A stretch of DNA of 36,927 bases from Bacteroidota bacterium (GCA_023415275.1 JAEZLJ010000018.1:1-36927), one strand, 5' to 3'. Shown: positions 23,772 to 33,830, numbered from the stretch's first letter. Notes: generated by a model from the letters alone, not told the origin. Translations and numbers: made by a program.

Positions 23772-26579
23772 ATGAGTAATCTATTATCACCTGCAAGACG
23801 AGGTTCAGTCATTCTGTTTTTGCTTTTATTTTTTATTGGGGCCAGTGCTCAAACGGGCACCATCAAAGGAACTGTAAAGGACGCCAGTGGTAATCCATTG
23901 AGTGGCGCCTCTGTAACCATCCAGGGTCGTACCAGGGGAACCAGCACTATTGCTGATGGCAGCTTCAGTCTTTTAGTACCTGCAGGCACTTTTGTTGTCA
24001 ATGCCAGTTATGTAGGATTCTCCACTGCTAAAAAAACAGTCACGGTCACCAATGATGCTGCTGTAACGGTAGATTTTGTTTTGGAGGAAAGGGGCCAGGA
24101 ACAGGCAGTAGTAGTATTGGGTTCCCGTTCCCTGCCACGTACACAATTGGAAACACCTGCGCCCGTGGATGTGATAGATATCAAAAAGCTGGCTGGAGAT
24201 GCTCCACAGGTTTATATCAACCAGTTGCTGAATTACGCTGCACCTTCATTTAATTCAGGTACACAAACTGTTGCTGATGGAACAGACCATATTGATCCAG
24301 CCTCGCTTCGTGGTTTAGGACCTGACCAGGTATTGGTCCTGATCAATGGGAAAAGACGATACAATACCGCCCTGGTCAATCTGAATGGCACATTCGGACG
24401 GGGTTCAGTGGGTACAGACCTTAACTCAATCCCTGTTTCTTCTATTGACCGTGTCGAGATATTACGTGATGGAGCTTCGGCACAATATGGCAGTGATGCC
24501 ATTGCAGGAGTGATCAATATTATTTTGAAGAGCAATGTCAATAAGGTAACCGCATCTGTTACCGGTGGTGAGAATGTAACCAAGTTCCAGGGCAAATCTG
24601 TAACAGACGGGGAGACCGTACAAACAGCCATTAACTTTGGTATCCCTATGGGCCAGAAAGGTGGTTTCATGAACTTTTCAGGTTCATATGATTATCGTAA
24701 TTACACCAACCGGGCAGGTGATCGCACAGGAGTGATCTTTTCAAGATACAATGGCCGGAATGCTTCGGGGGCCGTTCAAACTGTTGATGCTACCGATTCT
24801 TTTTTAACTGCCAATAAACTGACACGTGGTGATTTCAAACAAAGAGTAGGACAATCATTATTGCGAAGTGGTCAGTTCATGTTGAATGGTGCCTTCCCCA
24901 TGGATGATAATGGTACCGAGTTTTATGTGTTTGGAGGCATTGGCTACAGGAATGGCCAGGCCGCAGCTAACCGCCGGTTGCCTTCTATCGCTAATAATGT
25001 AATAGAAATATATCCATTAGGATTCTTGCCCGAGATCCATTCTGATATTTATGACAAGTCCCTGTCTTTAGGCATCAGGAGCCAGTTAAAAGGTTGGGAT
25101 GTTGATTTCAGCAACACTTTTGGACAGAACCAGTTTATTTTCCGGGTGGTCAATACCATCAATGCCTCTATGGAAAAAACTTCACCCACCAGGTTCAATT
25201 CCGGAGGACCTGTTTTCACGCAGAATACAACCAACCTTGATTTCTCCAAAAGGTTTGAACAGTTAAGTGGCATTAATGTGGGCTTTGGAGCTGAACATCG
25301 TTTTGAAAGGTACCAGTTGTTGCCGGGAGAAGAAGCTTCTTACACAAACTATGGTAATGCAAGGCAAGTAGGCGTAGATGCCAATGGAAAACCCATTTTG
25401 GTGCCGGACCCTAAAGGTCCTGTCAGTACGAAATTCGGAGGGTCCGACAGCGCTGCCCGTGGTGGTGGTGCACAGGCTTTCCCCGGCTTCCGGCCAGAAA
25501 ATGCGGTGAATGCCACCCGCAGTGCCATTGCTGCTTATGCAGATATTGAGTTCAATTTTTCAAGAGCATTTCTTGTTGACGTAGCAGGGCGATTTGAGAA
25601 TTATAATGATTTTGGCTCCACTGTCAATGGAAAGCTGGCTATGCGCTACAAGGTGGGAGAGAACTTTGCTGTAAGAGCCTCCCTCAGCACAGGGTTCCGG
25701 GCTCCATCGCTGCACCAGCGTTACCTGTCAACCACATCCACTTTATTTGTGGCTGGTATTCCTTACGAAGTGGGCACCTTCCCCAATGATAGCCGGCCCG
25801 CCGAATTATTGGGCATTCCTAAATTGAGGCCTGAAAAATCAAAGAATGTCAGTGCAGGATTTACCGGCAATGTGGGAGATTTTAAGGTTACCCTTGATGG
25901 TTATTTTATTCGGATCAATGACCGGATTGTTTATACTGATTTGTTCCAGGGAAGTAACTCGCCCACTGCTTCACCTACCGACCAGGAGATCTATCGATTG
26001 CTGGCCCTGGCTAATGCCAACAGGGCGCAATTTTTTGCCAATGCCATTAATACAGAAACAAAAGGGGTTGACCTGGTAATATCTTATGGCAGGAAGTTAG
26101 GCACGGGTAACTTCCGTGCTGATCTTTCGGGGAATATTACTGAAACCAAACGGGTGGGAGATATCAAGTCTTCCGACCTGTTGAAAGGAAAAGAAAGCAT
26201 CTATTTCAGCGAGTCAAGCCGTTTATTCCTGGAGCGTTCAGTTCCGCGCCAGAAAGTGGGCCTCACCCTTACTTACGGAATCGGCAATTTCAATTTCTTT
26301 GTGCGTAATGTGTGGTTTGGCGAGGTAACGGAAGCTACCAATGTGGTAGCTGCCCAACAAGTGTATGGTTCCAAAATTATCACAGATGCTACTATAGGTT
26401 ATAAATTCACAGAGAACCTACGCCTTTCTGTTGGTGCCAATAACCTATTGGATGTTTACCCTGATGAAACCTTAGATCCCGCCACCCGCACCTCCAACCA
26501 ATTTATTTATTCACGTAGGGCCACACAGTTTGGCTATAATGGCCGGTACATCTTTGCCAGGGTTGAATTATCTCTCTAA
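23772..26579 (+). CDS. TonB-dependent outer-membrane receptor with CarboxypepD-regulatory-like domain
   Basis: A 935-residue protein: signal peptide ending GASAQ (about 27), a beta-sandwich regulatory-like domain (TGTIKGTVKDASGNPLSGASV, 28-115), a plug (about 120-250, with RGLGPDQVLVLINGKRRYNT and RVEILRDGASAQYGSDAIAGVINIIL) and a beta-barrel to the C-terminus (GYNGRYIFARVELSL). It transports a TonB-energised substrate across the outer membrane. No SusD partner is next to it, so a siderophore-like, vitamin or peptide substrate is as likely as a glycan. It is transcribed divergently from ggt and followed by a strong terminator. Substrate unknown. Confidence 0.95.
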   Translation: MSNLLSPARRGSVILFLLLFFIGASAQTGTIKGTVKDASGNPLSGASVTIQGRTRGTSTIADGSFSLLVPAGTFVVNASYVGFSTAKKTVTVTNDAAVTVDFVLEERGQEQAVVVLGSRSLPRTQLETPAPVDVIDIKKLAGDAPQVYINQLLNYAAPSFNSGTQTVADGTDHIDPASLRGLGPDQVLVLINGKRRYNTALVNLNGTFGRGSVGTDLNSIPVSSIDRVEILRDGASAQYGSDAIAGVINIILKSNVNKVTASVTGGENVTKFQGKSVTDGETVQTAINFGIPMGQKGGFMNFSGSYDYRNYTNRAGDRTGVIFSRYNGRNASGAVQTVDATDSFLTANKLTRGDFKQRVGQSLLRSGQFMLNGAFPMDDNGTEFYVFGGIGYRNGQAAANRRLPSIANNVIEIYPLGFLPEIHSDIYDKSLSLGIRSQLKGWDVDFSNTFGQNQFIFRVVNTINASMEKTSPTRFNSGGPVFTQNTTNLDFSKRFEQLSGINVGFGAEHRFERYQLLPGEEASYTNYGNARQVGVDANGKPILVPDPKGPVSTKFGGSDSAARGGGAQAFPGFRPENAVNATRSAIAAYADIEFNFSRAFLVDVAGRFENYNDFGSTVNGKLAMRYKVGENFAVRASLSTGFRAPSLHQRYLSTTSTLFVAGIPYEVGTFPNDSRPAELLGIPKLRPEKSKNVSAGFTGNVGDFKVTLDGYFIRINDRIVYTDLFQGSNSPTASPTDQEIYRLLALANANRAQFFANAINTETKGVDLVISYGRKLGTGNFRADLSGNITETKRVGDIKSSDLLKGKESIYFSESSRLFLERSVPRQKVGLTLTYGIGNFNFFVRNVWFGEVTEATNVVAAQQVYGSKIITDATIGYKFTENLRLSVGANNLLDVYPDETLDPATRTSNQFIYSRRATQFGYNGRYIFARVELSL

Positions 26580-26600
26580 TTTCTAACTTTCTTTATATGT

Positions 26601-26631
26601 AAGGTTCGGGACACTGCCCCGAACCTTTTTT
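26601..26631 (+). terminator. Rho-independent terminator after the TonB-receptor gene
   Basis: A 10-bp perfect stem, aaggttcggg (26601-26610) with cccgaacctt (26618-26627), has a 7-base loop and runs into six T residues at 26626-26631. It lies 22 bp after the receptor stop. Confidence 0.88.
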
Positions 26632-26665
26632 GTATAATTCAGTTTTTGGTTGTTATTTTCCTGCT

Positions 26666-29167
26666 ATGAAAAAATTGGGTGCTTTACTGGCAGTCGTATT
26701 TTATTGCACTATTTCATTAGCCCAGGTTCAATCGCCTGAAGAATTTTTAGGATATAAACTGGGTACCAGGTTCACTCCTCACTGGAAATTGATTGAGTAT
26801 TATAAATATGTGGCTACGAAGGTTCCCTCTATGGTAAAGCTCCAAAGCTATGGACGTACCAATGAAGGAAGAGAACTCCTGGTGGCTTATATCTCTGCTG
26901 CTTCCAATATTACCAACCTGGAGACTATCCGTCAGAACAATCTGGGACTGGCGCAAATGGCATCCGGTGGCAACTTAAGCAACGCACCTGCCATAGTTTG
27001 GTTAAGTTATAATGTGCATGGCAATGAAGCTTCTTCTTCAGAAGCCTCCCTGCTTACACTTTTTGCCCTGGTAGATCCTGCAAATTCAAAAACAAAGCAA
27101 TGGTTGCAGAATACCCTGGTGGTAATGGACCCATGCCTGAACCCTGATGGGCGTGACCGCTATGTCAATTGGTTCAACTCCGTGGTGGGCAGTCAACCCA
27201 ATGCATCTTTGGATGCCAGGGAACACCGAGAGCCCTGGCCCGGAGGAAGAAGTAATCATTATTATTTCGACCTGAACCGTGATTGGGTCTGGCAGACACA
27301 AATTGAATCTAAACAGCGTGTAAGCCTATACAATACATGGTTGCCACAGGTGCACGTGGACTTTCACGAACAGGGTATCAATGAACCGTATTATTTTGCT
27401 CCCGCTGCAGAGCCCTTTCATGAAGTGATCACTCCATGGCAAAGAGATTTTCAAAAAACCATTGGGTTAAATCATGCCAGGTACTTTGATGAAAATGGCT
27501 GGCTTTATTTTACTAAAGAAAGGTTCGACCTGTTATACCCTTCCTATGGAGATACTTATCCCTTGTACAATGGTGCCATTGGTATGACCTATGAGCAGGG
27601 GGGTGGAGGAGCTGGTGCTTTGATGGTAATGAATGGCAATGGCGATACGTTGACATTGACCGACCGCTTGACACATCATTATACTACCGGTTTAAGTACC
27701 ATTGAAGTTGCTTCGCAGAATGCTTCGAAATTAGTCAGCCAGTTCCAGGACTATTATAAAAACTCCTTGAAAGGGGTAGGTGATTACAGATCCTATGTAA
27801 TAAAAAGTTCACCACAAGATGCAGGGCGCATCAAAGCTCTTACTGAATTGCTGGATAAAAATAACATTCAATACACTTCTGGAAAGCCGGGGTCATATAA
27901 AGGTTATGATTATAGTACCGGCAAGGAAGGATCATTTTCCTTAACCAATGAAGATATTGTGGTATCCTCTGCACAGGCAAAGGGCACACTTGTAAAAGTA
28001 TTGTTTGAACCTTCCACCCGGTTGTCAGATAGTGTTACCTATGATATCACTGCCTGGGCACTGCCTTATGTATATGGATTGACAGCTTACGCAACAAAGC
28101 AATTCATTGTGCCTGGAAGCAAGCTGGATACCACTATAATCAATAATAAAAGTTCAGGAAATTATGGATATGCCATTCCGTGGAATGGAGTGCAAAGTGT
28201 AAAGCTGGTCACTGACCTGTTGCAAAGAGGGGTGAAGCTTCGATTTAGTGAACAACCATTTGCTGTGGGCAATCAGCAGTTTCAGCGCGGAACGGTGCTG
28301 GTATTAAAAACCAGTAATCAATTTTATCCCAGGCTTTGGGATTCCATACAGCATATCGCTACCCAATTCAAGATCCAGCTTACCCCGGTGTCATCAGGTT
28401 TCGTGGAAAAAGGATATGACCTTGGTAGTCCTTATATAAGGCCACTGTCAAAACGTAAGATTGCCATGCTTACCGGCGATGGTACCAGCAGTTTAAGTAC
28501 AGGCGAAATCTGGCATTTTTTCGATCAGCAACTCCATTATCCCATTACGCTTATTAATTCCAATGATATAGGCCGAATCAATTGGAGTGATTACGATGTA
28601 TTAATAATGCCTGATGGCAATTACCGTTTTTTAAGTGATAAACCCCAAACCGACTTGCTTAAAACATGGATCCAGGGTGGTGGACATGTGATAGCCCTGG
28701 AGTCCGCCGTGGCTCAACTGGCCAGGCTGGACTGGGCCATCAAGCAAAAGAAGGAAGAAGAAGCTGAATCAAAAGATATTTATGCATCCTTGAAAAAGTA
28801 CGAGGACAGGGAAAGAGATTATATTCCTAATACCACCCCGGGGTCTATTTTCAGGGTGGACCTTGATAATACGCATCCTCTCGCTTTTGGTTTTCCTGGA
28901 TATTATTACACACTTAAACAAGATGATGCTATTTATGAATTTATCAAGGAAGGGGGATGGAATGTGGGTGTTATTAAAAAAGAAAAGCAGGTGGCCGGAT
29001 TTGTGGGTGCCAAATTGCAACCAAGATTGCAGGATGGTTTATTATTCGGCGTGCAGGATATAGGTCGCGGAACCATTACCTACCTGGCGGATGATGTTTT
29101 ATTCAGAAGCTTTTGGGAAAATGGAAAGCTCCTTTTTTCCAACGCCGTATTTCTTGTAGGGCAATAA
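26666..29167 (+). CDS. M14-family zinc carboxypeptidase with GATase1-like C-terminal domain
   Basis: The ATG at 26666 begins a signal peptide (MKKLGALLAVVFYCTISLAQ); an upstream TTG at 26630 overlaps the terminator and is unlikely. The 833-residue protein has the M14 zinc site His118-x2-Glu121 in NVHGNEAS and His234 in VDFHEQG, Asn204-Arg205 in FDLNRDW, and Glu310 in the TYEQGGGGAG motif. It would trim C-terminal residues of peptides in the periplasm or outside. The last third (KIAMLTGDG, YDVLIMPDGNYRFLSD, IQGGGHVIALES) is a class I glutamine amidotransferase-like domain without its catalytic Cys, probably for binding. It is followed by a PIG-L gene with a similar C-terminal domain. Confidence 0.92.
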   Translation: MKKLGALLAVVFYCTISLAQVQSPEEFLGYKLGTRFTPHWKLIEYYKYVATKVPSMVKLQSYGRTNEGRELLVAYISAASNITNLETIRQNNLGLAQMASGGNLSNAPAIVWLSYNVHGNEASSSEASLLTLFALVDPANSKTKQWLQNTLVVMDPCLNPDGRDRYVNWFNSVVGSQPNASLDAREHREPWPGGRSNHYYFDLNRDWVWQTQIESKQRVSLYNTWLPQVHVDFHEQGINEPYYFAPAAEPFHEVITPWQRDFQKTIGLNHARYFDENGWLYFTKERFDLLYPSYGDTYPLYNGAIGMTYEQGGGGAGALMVMNGNGDTLTLTDRLTHHYTTGLSTIEVASQNASKLVSQFQDYYKNSLKGVGDYRSYVIKSSPQDAGRIKALTELLDKNNIQYTSGKPGSYKGYDYSTGKEGSFSLTNEDIVVSSAQAKGTLVKVLFEPSTRLSDSVTYDITAWALPYVYGLTAYATKQFIVPGSKLDTTIINNKSSGNYGYAIPWNGVQSVKLVTDLLQRGVKLRFSEQPFAVGNQQFQRGTVLVLKTSNQFYPRLWDSIQHIATQFKIQLTPVSSGFVEKGYDLGSPYIRPLSKRKIAMLTGDGTSSLSTGEIWHFFDQQLHYPITLINSNDIGRINWSDYDVLIMPDGNYRFLSDKPQTDLLKTWIQGGGHVIALESAVAQLARLDWAIKQKKEEEAESKDIYASLKKYEDRERDYIPNTTPGSIFRVDLDNTHPLAFGFPGYYYTLKQDDAIYEFIKEGGWNVGVIKKEKQVAGFVGAKLQPRLQDGLLFGVQDIGRGTITYLADDVLFRSFWENGKLLFSNAVFLVGQ

Positions 29168-29185
29168 ATTTTTTATAATTATTAT

Positions 29186-29214
29186 AAGGGGTGATAGTGT
29201 TCTCACCCTTTTTA
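29186..29214 (+). terminator. Probable rho-independent terminator after the M14 gene
   Basis: gggtga (29189-29194) pairs with tcaccc (29203-29208) around an 8-base loop and is followed by five T residues. The stem is short, and one extra G on the 5' side is bulged. It is 19 bp after the stop codon. Confidence 0.6.
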
Positions 29215-29245
29215 TTTATTTCACGTTTAATTTGAATTTGACTGC

Positions 29246-31741
29246 ATGAAGAAAATACTCCTGACCATAGCTAGTATTTATTATTTGCTTCCATCTTTTG
29301 CTCAAATACATTATACCTCGGCGGATATTTATTTAGGTATCAAAAAACTAAATGTTCTGAGTAGTGTACTTTATATAGCTGCCCATCCTGATGATGAAAA
29401 TACCAGGCTACTGGCTTATTTGTCCAAGGACAGGTTGTATAGAACGGGTTATTTATCATTGACCCGTGGCGATGGTGGCCAGAACCTGATAGGCGATGAA
29501 CAGGGCATTCCCCTGGGCCTCATCCGCACACAGGAATTATTGGCAGCCAGGAAAATTGATGGGGCCGAACAATTCTTTACCAGGGCTTACGATTTCGGAT
29601 ATTCGAAAACCCCTGAAGAAACCTTTACAAAATGGAACCGCGAAAAGATCCTATCTGATGTAGTTTGGGTCATCCGTAAATTTCAGCCCGATGTCATCAT
29701 CACCAGGTTCCCTACCACAGGGGAAGGAGGTCATGGACACCATACCGCTTCTGCTATACTGGCCAATGAAGCTTTTACAGCGGCTGCAGATCCCAAGCGT
29801 TTTCCTGAACAGTTGAAATATGTGCAGCCCTGGCAGGCCAAACGTATTCTGTGGAATACATTCAACTTTGGCAGTACCAATACCACCAGCAATAACCAGT
29901 TTCATTTTGATGTGGGCGGATATAATGCTATACTGGGAAAAAGTTATGGCGAGATCGCGGCCGAAGGTCGCAGCCAGCATAAAAGCCAGGGCTTTGGTGT
30001 GCCTGCCAGCAGGGGCCAGGCTTTTGAATTCTTTAAAACTACCGGAGGCAATGAACCTGTCAATGACCTGTTGGATGATGTGAATACCAGCTGGCAAAGG
30101 GTGCCCGGAACTGAAGCCATTGAAAAGATGATCACTAACCTGTTGGCAGGATTTGATTTTGTGGCCCCGCAAAAATCAGTACCTGCACTATTAAGCATTC
30201 GCAAGGCATTGCTATCTATGCCGGAAGGCTACTGGAGAAACAGGAAGCTTTCAGAAGTGGAGAAGTTAGTAGAGGAGGCAAGTGGCCTTTTTATAGAAGC
30301 CACCACAGATGTGCAAAATGCTGTACAGGGAGATTCGATCAGGATCAACCTGACACTGAATAATAGGGGTGGCGTGCCGGTTTCAGTTTCGAATGTTTCT
30401 GTGGAAAGCATAGACACTGTTGTGCGCACTCCATTAGCTGCTAATCAAAACCTTTCCATCGCCCGGTCGTTATTAGTGAGCAACACCAAATCACTAAGTC
30501 AACCGTATTGGCTGAAAGAGAAAATGGAAGAAGGAATTTTCCAGGTAAATGATCAATTGTTAATTGGTCAGCCGGATATAACACCTCCGTATGTGGCGCG
30601 GTTCAATCTTTTATTTGATAAGGATACCATCTCTTTTAATAAGCCTGTTCAATATAAGCATACAGATCCCGTGAAAGGAGAGTTGTACGAGCCTGTCTTT
30701 GTCATTCCGCCCATGACTGTTTACTCATCTCCTGATGTGATCTTATTTCAGAAAGGGAAGCTCCAGTCCAAAGAGCTTACAGTGGTGGCGGGTGCCGACA
30801 AGAACATCAATGCCAGTAGCATGGTGCCAAGGATACGCTCTACCATTTTTGATATCTCTCAAAAGCAGGGACCTGTTCGTATTGCCAGGAATAATACAAT
30901 GGAATACCCTTTTTCGCTCTCCAATGAAAAAATGTCAAACAAGGAGAACGATTATGTGCAACCCTTTGCCGACTTTACCGAAAATGGGCAGGATAAATAT
31001 GCTTACCTGGCAATGACCAGTATCAATTACGATCATATACCTACCATCAGGTACTTTTATTCCGATGGAGTGAAGCTGTTGAATATTGACCTGAAGACCT
31101 CCGGGAAAAAGATAGGATATATAGTAGGCGCAGGCGATAAGGTGCCCGAAGCATTGGAGCAGATGGGATATGAAGTGACCTTGCTCGGAGATAAGGAGCT
31201 GTCAAGAAATCACCTGGACCAGTTTGATGCGATTATCACAGGCATCAGGGCTTATAATACCAACGAATGGATGAATAACCATTATGATAAGCTGATGAAG
31301 TATGTGCAGAATGGTGGTAACCTCATTGTCCAATACAATACAAGTAACAATATAGGCCCCGTCAGGGCCAAAATAGCACCTTACGATCTTACTATCACGC
31401 GTAACCGCATTACAGATGAAAATGCTGCGCTGAGTTTCATCATCCCGAATCACCCGGTTTTGCATTTCCCGAACGAGATCACTAACAACGATTTTAAAGA
31501 CTGGATACAGGAAAGAAGCATTTACCATGGCTCAAGCAAAGACAGTGCATTTCAATCTATATTGCGCATGAATGATCCAGGTGAGGGTCCTGATGATGGG
31601 AGCCTGATGATCAGTAAATATGGGAAAGGTTATTTTACATATACCGGATTGGTCTTTTTCAGAGAATTGCCTGCAGGGGTGCCAGGTGCCTACAGGTTAT
31701 TGGCCAATATTATTGCACTGAACCGTAAAAAGGAGTTTTAA
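29246..31741 (+). CDS. PIG-L family deacetylase with GATase1-like C-terminal domain
   Basis: An 831-residue exported protein: signal peptide to about residue 20 (ending PSFAQ), then the LmbE/PIG-L zinc motif AHPDDE (46-51) and the third zinc ligand in GEGGHGHHTAS, with TRGDGGQN. These enzymes remove N-acetyl groups from GlcNAc-linked or related substrates. The middle is beta-sandwich-like (NALTLNNRGGVPVSVSNVSVESI region) and the last third has GATase1-like strands (KIGYIVGAGD, FDAIITGIRAY, VQNGGNLIVQYN), without a catalytic Cys. Its stop shares one base with the next ATG (TAATG), and it leads a likely operon with two tiny membrane proteins and a symporter. Confidence 0.92.
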   Translation: MKKILLTIASIYYLLPSFAQIHYTSADIYLGIKKLNVLSSVLYIAAHPDDENTRLLAYLSKDRLYRTGYLSLTRGDGGQNLIGDEQGIPLGLIRTQELLAARKIDGAEQFFTRAYDFGYSKTPEETFTKWNREKILSDVVWVIRKFQPDVIITRFPTTGEGGHGHHTASAILANEAFTAAADPKRFPEQLKYVQPWQAKRILWNTFNFGSTNTTSNNQFHFDVGGYNAILGKSYGEIAAEGRSQHKSQGFGVPASRGQAFEFFKTTGGNEPVNDLLDDVNTSWQRVPGTEAIEKMITNLLAGFDFVAPQKSVPALLSIRKALLSMPEGYWRNRKLSEVEKLVEEASGLFIEATTDVQNAVQGDSIRINLTLNNRGGVPVSVSNVSVESIDTVVRTPLAANQNLSIARSLLVSNTKSLSQPYWLKEKMEEGIFQVNDQLLIGQPDITPPYVARFNLLFDKDTISFNKPVQYKHTDPVKGELYEPVFVIPPMTVYSSPDVILFQKGKLQSKELTVVAGADKNINASSMVPRIRSTIFDISQKQGPVRIARNNTMEYPFSLSNEKMSNKENDYVQPFADFTENGQDKYAYLAMTSINYDHIPTIRYFYSDGVKLLNIDLKTSGKKIGYIVGAGDKVPEALEQMGYEVTLLGDKELSRNHLDQFDAIITGIRAYNTNEWMNNHYDKLMKYVQNGGNLIVQYNTSNNIGPVRAKIAPYDLTITRNRITDENAALSFIIPNHPVLHFPNEITNNDFKDWIQERSIYHGSSKDSAFQSILRMNDPGEGPDDGSLMISKYGKGYFTYTGLVFFRELPAGVPGAYRLLANIIALNRKKEF

Positions 31742-31902
31742 TGGCTGAGCGTAAACCGGACCAGACCAGGGGTACTATAGCTTTTTTCTTTGTGATCATT
31801 TTAGGGTTGGTCATTGGAATTTTTATCAGGAGGGTGCAACTAGGTTTGATCATTGGGCTGGCACTTGGTTTATTGGGTTCCAGTATGCTCAAAAGAAGAT
31901 AG
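31741..31902 (+). CDS. Tiny membrane protein coupled to the PIG-L gene
   Basis: A 53-residue protein that starts in the PIG-L stop codon (TAATG). It has a basic N-terminus (MAERKPDQTRG), then two hydrophobic helices (TIAFFFVIILGLVIGIFI and VQLGLIIGLALGLLG) with RR between them and a KRR end. This is a classic two-helix hairpin, similar to AtpZ/AtpI-type small proteins only in size. It is too short for most gene callers. Overlap implies coupled translation and a role next to the deacetylase or symporter. Function unknown. Confidence 0.78.
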   Translation: MAERKPDQTRGTIAFFFVIILGLVIGIFIRRVQLGLIIGLALGLLGSSMLKRR

Positions 31903-31962
31903 TATGTTACCCTCATGGAAAATAGACAGCACTGATGGCTGGTATTTTAAATAAATAACAAT

Positions 31963-32085
31963 ATGAAAGGACGAAAGGAAAAGGTTCCGGTGTTTCATAG
32001 CTGGACGGCCTGGTACATAGTGGTGATCGGCTTTCTCATCCTTCTTATTGTATTGTTTACCTTATTGACCAATAAGTATTCATGA
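31963..32085 (+). CDS. 40-residue single-helix membrane protein coupled to the symporter
   Basis: It begins MKGRKEKVPVFHSWTAWYIV and continues as one transmembrane helix (WYIVVIGFLILLIVLFTLL) to LTNKYS. It lies 60 bp after the previous small protein. Its stop overlaps the symporter start (ATGA at 32082-32085), the usual mark of translational coupling, so it may be an accessory subunit or assembly partner of the symporter. Confidence 0.8.
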   Translation: MKGRKEKVPVFHSWTAWYIVVIGFLILLIVLFTLLTNKYS

Positions 32086-33830
32086 CGAAGCTTGACTGGA
32101 TCATCATCATCCTGGTGTTAACAGGGATTGTGGTATATGGCTTATACAAAAGCCGTACTACCCGCAACCTGGATGGATATTTTTTATCCAACCGGAGCAT
32201 GCCCTGGTACCTGGTCCTATTGAGCATAATGGGTACACAGGCAAGTGCCATCACATTTTTATCAGGCCCGGGCCAGGCCTTTGCAGATGGTATGCGCTTT
32301 GTTCAATATTACTTCGGGCTACCACTGGCCATGGTGGTCATATGCATCACTTTTGTACCCATATTCAATGGGCTCAAAGTGTACACAGCCTATGAATTCC
32401 TGGAAAAGCGCTTTGATGGAAAAACCAGGACCCTGACCTCTTTTTTATTCTTATTACAGCGTGGATTATCAACCGGCATCAGCATCTATGCCCCATCCAT
32501 TATCCTTTCTTCTCTTTTTGGCTGGGATATCTACTGGACCAATATCATCATGGGTGGACTGTTGATCATTTATACCGTGGCGGGGGGCGCCAGGGCTGTT
32601 GCCTATACCCAAAAGATACAGCTGCTCATCATCTTCATCGCCATGGCCCTGGCTGGATACATGGTAGTGAAATTGTTGCCGGGAAATATGGGGTTTACAG
32701 AAGCCCTTGAAGTAAGTGGCAAGTTGGGAAAGCTGAATGTGATCACCTCGGGGAAAAATGAGTCGGGCTTTAACTGGAATGACCGCTACAACATATGGAG
32801 CGGTATCATTGGTGGCTTCTTCCTGGCATTATCCTATTTCGGCACAGATCAATCGCAGGTGGGCCGGTACCTGACTGCACAAAATAATACGGAAAGCAGG
32901 CTGGGTTTATTGATGAATGGCCTGGTGAAAATACCCATGCAGTTTGCCATTCTGCTGATAGGAGTGCTGGTATTTGCCTTTTACCAATTCAATAATGCAC
33001 CTCTTTCTTTCAATGATTCACTGGTAACCGAAGTGCAGCAAACAAGCTATAAGGATAGTTTAAAGACGCTTCAGGCAGGATTCGATTCAGTAAATGCGCT
33101 CAAATCCAAGGCATTGCTGGCTTATACCAATGGCACTCAAGCCAATACAGAAGGCATCAGGCAATTAAATAAAGCATCGGAAAGCTACAGGGAAGCCTTT
33201 AAAAAAATGTCCGGCAAAGCCACAGGTAAGGATACCAATGACACCAATTATGTATTCCTGTCCTTTGTCAAGCATTATCTGCCTTCCGGTTTAAAAGGGC
33301 TGTTAATAGCCGTTATCTTCCTGGCCGCCTGGGGATCTATTGCGGCTGCGCTCAATTCGCTGGCAGCCAGTACAGTCTGCGATTTTCACCAGCAGATAGT
33401 GGGAAGGGGAAAGCCGGTGAATGAATACCAGATATCTAAATGGTACACCCTGGCCTGGGGCGTATTCTCCATTCTCATCGCGCAATCCTCCAGTGCGTTA
33501 GGACAAAGCCTCATAGAGGCGGTGAATGTGCTGGGTTCTCTTTTTTATGGAGTCATCCTGGGAATATTCCTGGTTGCCTTTTACTTTAAAAAGATCAATG
33601 GAACCGCGGTATTCATGGCGGCAGTGCTGGTAGAATTCTTTGTTGTGATCCTCTTCTTCAATGAGCAGATAAGTTTCATGCGCTGGCTGCCCGATATCAG
33701 CTTTTTATGGATGAATGCGATAGGAGCCATTGGGGTAATATTAGTAGCCGCACTGGCCGAGATGATATTTCCTCAAAAACCAAAGCCGGTACCTGCTTTT
33801 CAGCCGAGTTTTAGTACACTGGAAGATTGA
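32082..33830 (+). CDS. Sodium:solute symporter (SSS family)
   Basis: A 582-residue integral membrane protein with about 13 transmembrane helices. SSS hallmarks include the N-terminal LDWIIIILVLTGIVVYGLY helix, the RNLDGYFLSNRSMPWYLVLLS segment, NIIMGGLLIIYTVAGGARAVAYTQ (about 160-183) and ALSYFGTDQSQVGRYLTA (249-266). A long soluble insert (about residues 305-395, LVTEVQQTSYKDSLKTLQA to KATGKD) sits between helices, as in many Bacteroidota SSS transporters. The substrate cannot be read; the PIG-L neighbour makes an amino sugar or deacetylated sugar plausible. It is coupled to two small membrane proteins. Confidence 0.92.
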   Translation: MTKLDWIIIILVLTGIVVYGLYKSRTTRNLDGYFLSNRSMPWYLVLLSIMGTQASAITFLSGPGQAFADGMRFVQYYFGLPLAMVVICITFVPIFNGLKVYTAYEFLEKRFDGKTRTLTSFLFLLQRGLSTGISIYAPSIILSSLFGWDIYWTNIIMGGLLIIYTVAGGARAVAYTQKIQLLIIFIAMALAGYMVVKLLPGNMGFTEALEVSGKLGKLNVITSGKNESGFNWNDRYNIWSGIIGGFFLALSYFGTDQSQVGRYLTAQNNTESRLGLLMNGLVKIPMQFAILLIGVLVFAFYQFNNAPLSFNDSLVTEVQQTSYKDSLKTLQAGFDSVNALKSKALLAYTNGTQANTEGIRQLNKASESYREAFKKMSGKATGKDTNDTNYVFLSFVKHYLPSGLKGLLIAVIFLAAWGSIAAALNSLAASTVCDFHQQIVGRGKPVNEYQISKWYTLAWGVFSILIAQSSSALGQSLIEAVNVLGSLFYGVILGIFLVAFYFKKINGTAVFMAAVLVEFFVVILFFNEQISFMRWLPDISFLWMNAIGAIGVILVAALAEMIFPQKPKPVPAFQPSFSTLED

